Shown here piece by piece: positions 41,355 through 48,350 of a DNA stretch of 64,000 nt (positions are counted from its first letter, which is position 1; each line of letters begins with the position of its first letter). A program made the position numbers and the translations under genes. This DNA comes from Streptomyces malachitofuscus (GTDB lineage: Bacteria > Actinomycetota > Actinomycetes > Streptomycetales > Streptomycetaceae), in NCBI RefSeq assembly GCF_014650055.1, contig NZ_BMUF01000001.1, positions 659,640 to 723,639 on the forward strand, in the 5' to 3' direction. The notes below the pieces were generated by a model. That model did no database searches, was not told the DNA's origin, and saw only the letters and a list, made by a program, of their open reading frames with translations.

Positions 41355-43225
41355 CTCTGTGCTCCTTCCCCGTCGGCGACGGACTCGCTCGGCCCGCTGC
41401 CGGTGGCGCGCAGGAAGTCGGTCATGTGCTGCACCGTCTTGTAGGCGAACAGCACGTCGGTCAGCAGGGAGTCGTGGTCGGCCCCTTCGACGATCCTGAC
41501 GTCGCCGCGCCGGTGGACCCGGGCGAGCTCGTTGTACATCAGCAGCTGCTCGGGGTCCTGGTCGACGGTCTGCTGAGCGGCGACGATCAGCGCGGGCGCC
41601 GCCACCTGCGGCATGTCGCCGTCGAAGGACCTGAAGTCCTCCTCCACCGCGGCCCATTCACGCTTGCCGGCCTTCCAGAGCCGGGCGTCGGTGTACTGGG
41701 CGAACACCTTGTCGCGGTAGTTCACCGGGAGCCTGTCGAGCCACGCGGGGCGGCTCATGAGGATGCCGGTGCCCAGGGAGATGTAGCGGGCGGCGTGCGC
41801 GATGTTGTCCCGCAGGTCCTTCGCCCCATCGCTCTGGCGCTCGGAGCGCTGCAGTTCGGCGGGGTGGGACGGGTCGAGGTAGACGAGGCCGGCGATCCGG
41901 TCCGGGATCCGGGCCGAGACCCGGCGGATCAGCTCTCCGCCCAGGGAGTGGCCGACCAGGACCGCCTTGCGGTGCCCGGGCACCGTGGCGCGGATCAGGT
42001 CCTCCAGGTCGTCGACCGACTCGTCCAGCGTGAAGGGCGCGGTGGTCCGGCGGACGCTGCCCGCGTACCCGGCTCGCGCGTAGGAGACGACCGCGCTGTC
42101 CGAGTCGTTCACGAACCGCTCGGTGATCCAGGCGAAGTGCTCGGACGTCGAGGTGAGTCCGGCGCAGAAGACCAGCACCGGCGCGTCCGTCCCGTCGTCA
42201 CGGCCGCCCGTCTCGTACACCAGCTCGTTGCCGTGCCGGGTGACGAACTTCCGTGAGGTGGGCCAGCCTTCGCGGACCACGGCGCGGCGCTGGGCGGCGA
42301 CCACGGCGGCGGCCGCGACGCCCCCGGCGAGCAGGAGGGCGGCGGCCTTCACCGCGCGGTCGTCACGTCCCGCCACCAGCGGGTGCGACCTGGGGGCCGT
42401 GGTGTAGGCGACCATCGGGTGCATGGCGGGGAACGCCGTCATGAAGCGCCCGAGCCCCATGACGAAGCCGTTGGCGACGTGGAAGCCACCCGCTGCCGCG
42501 ATCATCGGGCGGGCGAGCCTGCCGCCGGCGAGGTACACGACGGGGAAGAGGCACTCCATCGCGAGCACGCTGTGCTGGAGGTACTTCGCGCTGCGCGGGT
42601 AGCGCTGGGTGAGCCGGTAGGCGCTCTCGAAGCCGTAGGTGCGGGTGCGCATCACGCCGGGAAGCGCCGAGCCGTCACGCCATTTCTCACCGAGGAGCTT
42701 GACCCAGCCGGAGGCCGCGTAGGACAGACTCGCCTGCATCCCCACGTACCAGAGGAACGCGTCCTTGGTCTGCGGATTCTTCGAGAGGCGAGCGAGGCCG
42801 GTGGCGGTCTGCACCAGGTTGGCCACCTGGTCCGAACCGTCCGTGCCATAACGGTGGCGGGTCTGCAGCAGGGAGGTGGAAGCGGTGAGGAAAAGGCTTC
42901 CGGCCCCGCGCCATTTGCTGTTTCCCGGCGCCAGAAGTCCCACACTCACAGCCGCCCGGGCGGCGTGTATCGCCACCGTCACCTTTTTGCCGCTGACGGC
43001 CTCGGTAATGCGGCGGATCGTCGGATTCTTGGTCTCCGGCGCCTCCTTCATGATCTCCCAGTCGTTGAGACCGCCGGGATCCATCTGCTTGTGCTGGTGC
43101 AGATATTCGAGGGAGGAAGAGAGGGTGGTGAGCGCGGAAAGCCGCTCGGATATGGCGAGGGCGCGGTCCCGGGATATGGGTACCGGGGAGAAAAGCGCCG
43201 AGACAAGTTTCTTCATTCGTCTCAC
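41351..43225 (-). CDS. LinH/CypH-like fusion: membrane domain plus alpha/beta hydrolase
   Basis: 624 residues from GTG 43225, chosen because GAGGAA lies 6 bases upstream; ATG 43216 is three codons on and ATG 43249 lacks a good site. The N-terminal ~330 residues hold several membrane helices (VTVAIHAARAAVSVGLLAPG, FLWYVGMQASLSYAASGWVK, LQHSVLAMECLFPVVYLAGG, AAALLLAGGVAAAAVVAAQR), as in VKGc/HTTM-like proteins. The C-terminal ~270 residues are an alpha/beta hydrolase with oxyanion-side VLVFCAGLTSTSEH, nucleophile elbow GHSLGG and late His in EGADHDSL. This unusual fusion is the hallmark of CypH/LinH in linaridin clusters. It follows the two precursor peptide genes after a strong hairpin. Confidence 0.82.
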   Translation of the reverse strand: MRRMKKLVSALFSPVPISRDRALAISERLSALTTLSSSLEYLHQHKQMDPGGLNDWEIMKEAPETKNPTIRRITEAVSGKKVTVAIHAARAAVSVGLLAPGNSKWRGAGSLFLTASTSLLQTRHRYGTDGSDQVANLVQTATGLARLSKNPQTKDAFLWYVGMQASLSYAASGWVKLLGEKWRDGSALPGVMRTRTYGFESAYRLTQRYPRSAKYLQHSVLAMECLFPVVYLAGGRLARPMIAAAGGFHVANGFVMGLGRFMTAFPAMHPMVAYTTAPRSHPLVAGRDDRAVKAAALLLAGGVAAAAVVAAQRRAVVREGWPTSRKFVTRHGNELVYETGGRDDGTDAPVLVFCAGLTSTSEHFAWITERFVNDSDSAVVSYARAGYAGSVRRTTAPFTLDESVDDLEDLIRATVPGHRKAVLVGHSLGGELIRRVSARIPDRIAGLVYLDPSHPAELQRSERQSDGAKDLRDNIAHAARYISLGTGILMSRPAWLDRLPVNYRDKVFAQYTDARLWKAGKREWAAVEEDFRSFDGDMPQVAAPALIVAAQQTVDQDPEQLLMYNELARVHRRGDVRIVEGADHDSLLTDVLFAYKTVQHMTDFLRATGSGPSESVADGEGAQR

Positions 43226-43269
43226 AGGAGGTTCCTCACGATGAACCATGGGGTGAGCTAATATGTGAA

Positions 43270-43306
43270 AGCTGTCGGGCCGCGATTGCGGCGCGGCCCG
43301 ACAGCT
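43270..43306 (-). terminator. Strong hairpin between the precursor genes and linH-like gene
   Basis: Perfect 15-bp stem (AGCTGTCGGGCCGCG / CGCGGCCCGACAGCT) with a 7-base loop. On the minus strand it is followed by TTCACATATTAG. It lies 79 bases after the peptide A stop and 44 bases before the LinH-like start. Typical attenuator that makes precursor mRNA more abundant than tailoring-enzyme mRNA. Confidence 0.85.
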
Positions 43307-43384
43307 CGCCCGATGCCCGCAGATTTCGCTCTCCGGGCGGGTTCAGAAGCCCACGCTCATGTCAGGGGCTGCTGACGGTGTTCC

Positions 43385-43588
43385 CTACTTGCCGCCGCCG
43401 GCGGCCCGGCCGAGCTCGTAGGCGCCGACCACGGCGGCGCCGGCCGCGAGTCCACCGCCCGCGTACGGGCAGGTGACGAGAACGGCGGGAGTGAAGGCGA
43501 CGGGCATGGTGCGGGTGACCCGGTCCTTCTGGCCCTCGGTCAGAGCCGGTTCCGTGATCGCACGCACACTGTCGATGATGTGAGTCAT
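43385..43588 (-). CDS. RiPP precursor peptide A (linaridin-like)
   Basis: 67 residues from ATG 43588 with GAGGGGATC upstream. Polar leader (MTHIIDSVRAITEPALTEGQ, KDRVTRTMPVA) followed by a hydrophobic, Gly/Ala-rich core starting near FTPAVLVTCPYAGGG and containing VVGAYELGRAAGGGK. It shares TPAV near the core start, one Cys and a VGAY..GR tail with peptide B, so the two are paralogues. One internal Cys, few Thr. Located directly before the strong hairpin and LinH-like gene. No known peptide recognised by identity. Confidence 0.78.
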   Translation of the reverse strand: MTHIIDSVRAITEPALTEGQKDRVTRTMPVAFTPAVLVTCPYAGGGLAAGAAVVGAYELGRAAGGGK

Positions 43589-43630
43589 CCTGATCCCCTC
43601 TTCGAAGATTTTCGAAAGGCCTGGTGGCCG

Positions 43631-43822
43631 CTAGTTGACGACGCGGCCGGCGACGTACGCGCCCACCGGGACGGTGAAGGCGACGATGCCGGCCGTGATC
43701 TTGACGCAGACCGGCACGGCGACGGCCGGGGTGGCCATGACGGGAACACCGTTGGTGTTCGTCATTCCGTCCTCGAGCGAGCCCATCTCCTGCTGGTTCA
43801 TAAACGCAGCGATCTTGCCCAT
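43631..43822 (-). CDS. RiPP precursor peptide B (linaridin-like)
   Basis: 63 residues from ATG 43822 with AGGAGG 6 bases upstream. Leader: MGKIAAFMNQQEMGSLEDGM, TNTNGVPVM. The core probably begins ATPAVAVPVCVKITAG and ends VPVGAYVAGRVVN. MATPA recalls the cypemycin precursor, whose core starts ATPATP after ..PAM. Three core Thr could be dehydrated to dehydrobutyrine, and the N-terminal Ala would suit a CypM-like methyltransferase. The only Cys is internal, not C-terminal, so no AviCys ring can be made in the cypemycin way. First gene after a promoter region with a CRP-like palindrome. Confidence 0.82.
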   Translation of the reverse strand: MGKIAAFMNQQEMGSLEDGMTNTNGVPVMATPAVAVPVCVKITAGIVAFTVPVGAYVAGRVVN

Positions 43823-43955
43823 TTCATTCCTCCTGCTGATTCCAGTCGGATAAGGGGTAGGCTCACGAAAGGCCGCCCAGAAATGGGCGGGGCGCGAAAT
43901 TCGCTGCCCGGGCGTTGCCCCGCCGACGATCGATTGACTCCCCCTCATGGGCATC

Positions 43956-43986
43956 ACTATACGAATATCTCGAAGCTTGAGATCAA
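43956..43986 (-). promoter_or_regulatory. Promoter of the precursor peptide genes
   Basis: On the minus strand TTGATC (43986-43981), a 19-base spacer, and TATAGT (43961-43956). A start near 43949 would give a leader of about 125 bases before peptide B. The spacer is slightly long, which fits an activator-dependent promoter. Confidence 0.5.
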
Positions 43987-43994
43987 GCACATTT

Positions 43995-44014
43995 CATGTG
44001 GTGTGCATCACATG
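43995..44014 (-). promoter_or_regulatory. CRP-like palindrome upstream of the precursor promoter
   Basis: CATGTG (43995-44000) and CACATG (44009-44014) flank GTGTGCAT; written as a CRP site it is TGTGG-TGTGCA-TCACA, one base from the TGTGA-N6-TCACA form. Its centre is about 55 bases upstream of the predicted start, an activator position. By recall, Streptomyces Crp (GTG-N6-GNCAC) controls several antibiotic clusters. Confidence 0.5.
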
Positions 44015-44225
44015 GTGGCGCAAGATGACGATGACATAAGTCATGCTTTTCTGTGCTGACCAGTGAGAACAAAGGCGGGGGTAAGGAATTCAGGTCGGTG
44101 TCTCTGGCTCAAATATTTCGGTCAGGATTCAACCATGACGAGCGGGCGTACGGCTCAGGGCACCCCTGACCGCCGAGGTCACGGCTGATCGGTAGGGAGA
44201 AAAGTCCGTTGTCGTCGTCGTGGGC

Positions 44226-45674
44226 TCAATTGCCGCTGTGCGGGCCGAGCGGCGGGGGCACACGGATGCCGTGCTCGTGACGCAGAGCGGAGAGCGCGGC
44301 CAGATAGCCGGACATCCCGTGCACGCTGGGACCCGGCGGAGTGGATGCCGAGCACAGGTACAGGCCGGGCAGCGGGACCCGGTAGGGATCCCATTTCGCG
44401 GCGGGCCGCAGCAGCGACTGTCGGACGGTCATGGCCCCGGCTCCGATGTCGCCGCCGACGTAGTTCGGGTTGTACGTCTCGTACTGCGCGGCGCTCACGC
44501 CGCGCGCGGCGATGACGGTGTCGCCGAAGCCGGGTGCGTACTGCTCGATCCGGCGGCGGACGAGGTCGACGGGGTCCCGCGGGTCGCCGTGAGGGACATG
44601 GGCGTAGGCCCAGACGGGACGCTTGCCGCCGACGGCCCGGCCGGGATCGGTCGCTGCGGGGTCGACGAGGAGCACGAACGGCTCGGGGTCCCGGATTCCG
44701 CGCGCGGCCGCCGACTCCGTACGGAACATGTCGGCGCGGGTGCCGCCGAGGTGGACGGTGCCCGCTCGGCCGGTCGCCGGGTCGGTCCACGGGATGGGTT
44801 CGGACACCAGGAAGTCGACCTTGGACGCCCCGGGGCCGTACCGGAAACGCTCGAGGGCCCGGCGGTAGCGCCCGGGGAGCCGGTCCCCGGCGAGTCGGAG
44901 GAGCCCCTTGGGGCTGGTGTCGAGCAGCACCAGGGGCACGTCGCCGAGTTCGCCGAGGTCCTTGATGGGCTGTCCGGTGTGGATGCGGCCGCCCCGCGCG
45001 GTGATGTCGGCCGCGAGGGAGTCGGCGATGCGGGCGCTGCCGCCCCGGGGCAGCGGCCATCCCGTGGAGTGGGCGAGGTGTCCGAGGAGCAGCGCGACGG
45101 CGCCGGCGGCCAGCGACGGGAGTCTGCCGACGGAGTGCGCGGCGACCCCTGTGAGCAGGGCGCGTGCCCGCTCGGTACGGAAGGGCAGCCTGGTGGCATG
45201 GGCGAGGACTCTGGGCGCCATCAGCAGCGGTGCCACCAGATCGCCGGGAACGGCGCGCTGGCCGGACAGGATCAGATCGACCACGCCCTGGCTGTGTGCG
45301 GCGAGCGGCGCCATGAGCCGCCGCCAGCGTTCGCCGTCCACGCCGAGTCCGGCGCTGGTCCGGGCGAGATCGCGGTGGGCGAGGACGGTGTCCTCGCCGG
45401 GAAGCGGGTGGGCGTAGGGGATCTCGGGCTGGAGCAGGTCGACCCCGCGCGCGGGCAGATCGAACTCCCGGAAGAAGCGGGACGCGGCCGCCATGGGGTG
45501 CACGGCCGCACAGATGTCGTGCACCACATCGGCGTCGAAGAGCGGCTCGGTGCGCAGGCCGCCGCCGTATGTGTCGTGCGCCTCGTACAACTCGACGCTC
45601 AGGCCCGCCCGCAGCAGTGTGACAGCGGCGGAGAGCCCGTTGGGGCCCGTGCCGACGATCACCGCGTCCGTCAT
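44226..45674 (-). CDS. Phytoene-dehydrogenase-like FAD oxidoreductase
   Basis: 482 residues. N-terminal dinucleotide-binding motif AVIVGTGPNGLSAAVTLLRA followed by VELYEAHDTYGGGLRTEPL; C-terminal family motif PPGPSVHGMSGYLAALSAL and LYLCSASTPPGPSVHG. CrtI/NDP-type amine oxidoreductase fold, full length. It is the gene before the precursor peptides on the same strand. By recall, linaridin clusters such as cyp carry an oxidoreductase of this kind (CypI/LinI) whose role is not settled; it might oxidise the peptide. Homologues also occur alone in actinobacteria, so cluster membership is inferred from position. Confidence 0.85.
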   Translation of the reverse strand: MTDAVIVGTGPNGLSAAVTLLRAGLSVELYEAHDTYGGGLRTEPLFDADVVHDICAAVHPMAAASRFFREFDLPARGVDLLQPEIPYAHPLPGEDTVLAHRDLARTSAGLGVDGERWRRLMAPLAAHSQGVVDLILSGQRAVPGDLVAPLLMAPRVLAHATRLPFRTERARALLTGVAAHSVGRLPSLAAGAVALLLGHLAHSTGWPLPRGGSARIADSLAADITARGGRIHTGQPIKDLGELGDVPLVLLDTSPKGLLRLAGDRLPGRYRRALERFRYGPGASKVDFLVSEPIPWTDPATGRAGTVHLGGTRADMFRTESAAARGIRDPEPFVLLVDPAATDPGRAVGGKRPVWAYAHVPHGDPRDPVDLVRRRIEQYAPGFGDTVIAARGVSAAQYETYNPNYVGGDIGAGAMTVRQSLLRPAAKWDPYRVPLPGLYLCSASTPPGPSVHGMSGYLAALSALRHEHGIRVPPPLGPHSGN

Positions 45675-45931
45675 GCGACACCTCTTCCGCCGGTCTCACG
45701 AAGACTCGGGCACAGGCCTCCGTAGGTCACACGCAGTGGATACAAACAGCTCCCAGGAGTCACCGATATGGTGCGGATCACACCGGCAGTCGGAGTTCTC
45801 TGTTCCGAACCGCTGACATGCGTCACCGTTCCCCCATGACGGTTGCCACCATGGCCCGTGGGGCAGTTGCCCGCCTCGCTCCGCGCATCCGCCGCCGGAG
45901 CCGGTGCGCGGACGCGGCCGGCCCCGGAAGT

Positions 45932-45945
45932 GTGATTGACGTCAC
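45932..45945 (-). promoter_or_regulatory. CRP-like site upstream of the oxidoreductase gene
   Basis: GTGATTGACGTCAC fits the Streptomyces Crp consensus GTG-N6-GNCAC exactly and extends to TGTGA-TTGACG-TCACG (45931-45946). It lies in the 295-base gap (45675-45969) about 260 bases before the oxidoreductase start and 25 bases after the response-regulator stop. The rest of the gap holds no gene I can see. Confidence 0.5.
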
Positions 45946-45969
45946 GCCGTCTCGGGAGGCCACGCAAGG

Positions 45970-46578
45970 TCAGATCCAGCCGTGTTTACGGGCCACATGG
46001 GCGGCCTCATGCCGGTTGGCCGCCTTCAGTTTGCCGGCGATCCTCGACAGGTGGTTGCGAACGGTCCCGGGGGTGAGGACCGCGCGCCGCGCCACCGTGT
46101 CGATGGGGGCCCCGTCCGCGGACAGTGCCAGAACGTCCGCCTCCCGCCGGGTCAGCGGGGACTCTCCCGCCGCGAGCGCCTGTGCGGCCGCCTCCGGATC
46201 GACGTAGGAGACACCGCGGTGAACCATCCTGATGATGTCGGCCAGTTCCTTCGCCGACGTCGTCTTCGGCACGAAACCCCGGGCTCCCGCGGACAGGGCC
46301 GAGGTGAGATACCCCGGCGCCGTATGGGAGGTGACCACGAGGCACCGCACGGAGGGCCGGGTCAGCCGCAGATCGCGGATGACGCTGATGCCGTTCTTGT
46401 CGGGCATGCTCAGATCCAGGACGCAGACGTCGGGGACGAGATTCCTCGCCAGCTCGGACGCTTCCACGCCGCCCGCGGCCTCACCGACCACGTCGATGTC
46501 GTCCTCGGCCGCCAGCAGCACGGAGAACGCTCCGAGGACCAGTTTCTCGTCGTCCGACAGGAGAACCCGAATGCTCAC
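45970..46578 (-). CDS. NarL/LuxR-family response regulator
   Basis: 202 residues from GTG 46578, overlapping the kinase stop (GTGA). Receiver: LLSDDEKLVLGAF, phosphoacceptor Asp in VCVLDLSMPDKNG, Thr/Ser in CLVVTSHT, Lys in FVPKTTSAKEL. C-terminal LuxR HTH: LTRREADVLALSADGAPIDT, VARRAVLTPGTVRNHLSRIAGKLKAANR. DesR-like architecture. First gene downstream is the FAD oxidoreductase of the RiPP set, all on one strand, so it is a candidate cluster regulator. Confidence 0.92.
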   Translation of the reverse strand: MSIRVLLSDDEKLVLGAFSVLLAAEDDIDVVGEAAGGVEASELARNLVPDVCVLDLSMPDKNGISVIRDLRLTRPSVRCLVVTSHTAPGYLTSALSAGARGFVPKTTSAKELADIIRMVHRGVSYVDPEAAAQALAAGESPLTRREADVLALSADGAPIDTVARRAVLTPGTVRNHLSRIAGKLKAANRHEAAHVARKHGWI

Positions 46579-47885
46579 GCCGCCCTCCCCCGCGCGAGGG
46601 GAACGGTGACCAGGAGGCGGTACGTGCCGCGCGGTCCGGGGCCGTGCTCCAGCCGGCCTCCCAGCGGTGCGACGCGTTGCGCCAGTCCGTCCATGCCCGT
46701 ACCGGATCCCGGACGCGGGCCCGGAACGTCGCGCACACCGTCGTTCACCACGCGCAGGGCGCACTCGTCCGCCTCGCCCGCGCCGGACCTGGTGAGCGTG
46801 ATGGTGCAGGCCGTGGCCTCGGGGGCGTGCCGCATGATGTTCGTGGCCGCTTCCCGCACGGCCCAGCCGAGCGACTCCTGCACCTCCGGTGGCAGGCTCG
46901 GGCCGCGGTTCTCCCAGGTCACCCCGCACCGGATGCCGCAGGCCCCGAGCAGGGAGCGGGCGCCGTCCAGCTCGTCGTCGAGCGACGTGGTCCGCGCGGC
47001 GTTCACCACCGCCCGCAGCTCGCTCTGCGACGCTCTCGCCAGCACCTGCAGCTGCTCTATCTCCTCCAGCTTTCCGGTGTGCGCGATGAGCTCGGACTTG
47101 ATCGCGATGACGGCCAGATGCCGTCCCAGTGTGTCGTGCAGATCGCGGGACATCCGCAGCCGCTCGTCGGCCACCGCCTGCTGGGCGGCCGCGTCCGCGG
47201 CGATCTCCAGCCGGGAGATGACGGTGACGGGACGCATCGCGCTGCGAACGGCGGCGACGACGGCCAGGAACACCCCGCCGACGGTCAGGGCCGAGGCCAG
47301 TGGCGCGTGCGGGCTGACGGCGGCGGCCACCGCGAGGCACACGGCCGCGGTGGCGGACCGGACGCGCAGCGGAGACTCGGCCACCACGAGGGCCACGGGT
47401 ACGACGGCCATTCCGGCGAGCGGGACGACCTCCGTCCGTGCGAACGCACCGGTGTAGGGGAGCAGCCAGAGGCACGCCGGCCACAGGAAGGCGGGGGCGA
47501 GGAGGACGAACGGCGTGACCGGGTACGGCTGTCCGGTCCATACCGGACGCAGCAGCGCTCCCAGGTGAAGGGCGTAGAGGACGGACGCGAGGACGAGGAC
47601 GGGGTGCGGGTCGGGTACTTCCGCGAGCAGGATGAAGGCCAGAGGGGGCGCGGTCAGGCACACGGCCAGTCGCCGCCGGGTCTGTCTCGTGAGCTTCTCG
47701 GCGTCCTGCCGCGTGGCGCGCAGTTGCGCGGAGCCCGGGGTGGGCCGGTGCGCCCCCCGGTAGGAGGGTGCGGCGGGCGTTGTCGTCGTGGTCCCGTGTG
47801 CCGGAAGGGCGTGGTGGGGGGAGTCGGGAGTCTCCGCGGGCGGGTGCCGCAAGGACTCGGAGAGGTAGGGCACGATGAGCCTCAC
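46575..47885 (-). CDS. Sensor histidine kinase, HisKA_3 (NarX/DesK-like)
   Basis: 436 residues from GTG 47885. A Pro/Thr-rich N-terminal tail (PAHGTTTTTPAAPSYRGAHR) precedes about six membrane helices at residues ~70-225 (LAVCLTAPPLAFILLAEV, PFVLLAPAFLWPACLWLLPY, VVPLAGMAVVPVALVVAE). HisKA_3 phosphoacceptor His in RMSRDLHDTLGRHLAVIAIK; ATPase domain with AVREAATNIMRHAPEATACT and GSGTGMDGLAQRVAPLGGRL. A polytopic sensor with almost no external loop suggests sensing of membrane state or membrane-active peptide, which would suit a peptide antibiotic cluster. Coupled to the regulator. Confidence 0.9.
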   Translation of the reverse strand: MRLIVPYLSESLRHPPAETPDSPHHALPAHGTTTTTPAAPSYRGAHRPTPGSAQLRATRQDAEKLTRQTRRRLAVCLTAPPLAFILLAEVPDPHPVLVLASVLYALHLGALLRPVWTGQPYPVTPFVLLAPAFLWPACLWLLPYTGAFARTEVVPLAGMAVVPVALVVAESPLRVRSATAAVCLAVAAAVSPHAPLASALTVGGVFLAVVAAVRSAMRPVTVISRLEIAADAAAQQAVADERLRMSRDLHDTLGRHLAVIAIKSELIAHTGKLEEIEQLQVLARASQSELRAVVNAARTTSLDDELDGARSLLGACGIRCGVTWENRGPSLPPEVQESLGWAVREAATNIMRHAPEATACTITLTRSGAGEADECALRVVNDGVRDVPGPRPGSGTGMDGLAQRVAPLGGRLEHGPGPRGTYRLLVTVPLARGRAA

Positions 47886-48350
47886 AAGCTGGGTGCATCA
47901 TGCAGGTACGTTTCGGCCGCCTCGCTGCGGCGACTGCGGGCAGGCAGTCGCCTGCTCGGCTCTGGAGGCTGTGAGAGGCGTAGGGCCGCTCGTCCTGCAG
48001 GTGGGGGGAGGGTGGGGGGAGACCCCGCGGGCCGGCCGGTCGGCTCAACCGCGAGGAGAAACGGGCCGTGCTGGGACGGCCTGCGGCGCGGTGGTGCACA
48101 GGTGCGCCGGCGGATGGGAACGGCACCTCGGAGAGGGCGCTCCGGTCTCGCGAGTCCTCGCCGCACGCAGCTCGCGAGTCGGCCGATTTGCGTGCGGTCG
48201 TTCACGTTCGATGCGCATAATGCCCCCGTAGCGTCTGGACACCTGTGGTCTGGTCAGGGCCGCGACACAATGATCCTAGGGCGGCCCGTCGACGCTGGAC
48301 ATGGGGGTGAACCCTTTGGCTGATTACCGACGTTGACCCGAGCGGCGAGT
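47886..48350. other. 465-base gap upstream of the kinase gene
   Basis: No gene supported. It contains CGACTGC-GGGCAG-GCAGTCG (47931-47950), a 7-bp dyad about 50-65 bases upstream of the kinase start and thus a possible operator, and a short AT-richer segment around 48205-48290 near the end of the XRE gene. The two flanking genes are on the same strand, so this gap separates the cluster from the XRE gene. Confidence 0.5.

Larger units (their letters stand above)
43823..44225. other. AT-richer promoter region upstream of the precursor genes
   Basis: 403 bases without a gene, much lower in GC than the surroundings between ~43940 and ~44100. Besides the promoter and CRP-like dyad listed separately it has ATCTC/GAGAT arms at 43967-43983 lying in the promoter spacer, and ATGAC-ATAA-GTCAT at 44031-44044. 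The side next to the oxidoreductase stop shows no clear terminator. Confidence 0.6.

Noticed and set aside
43385..43822. The two small peptides as holins, circular bacteriocins or lanthipeptide precursors
   Set aside because: No LanM/LanC, no DUF95 or other circularisation gene, and no phage genes nearby; the LinH/LinL-like neighbours fit linaridin better.
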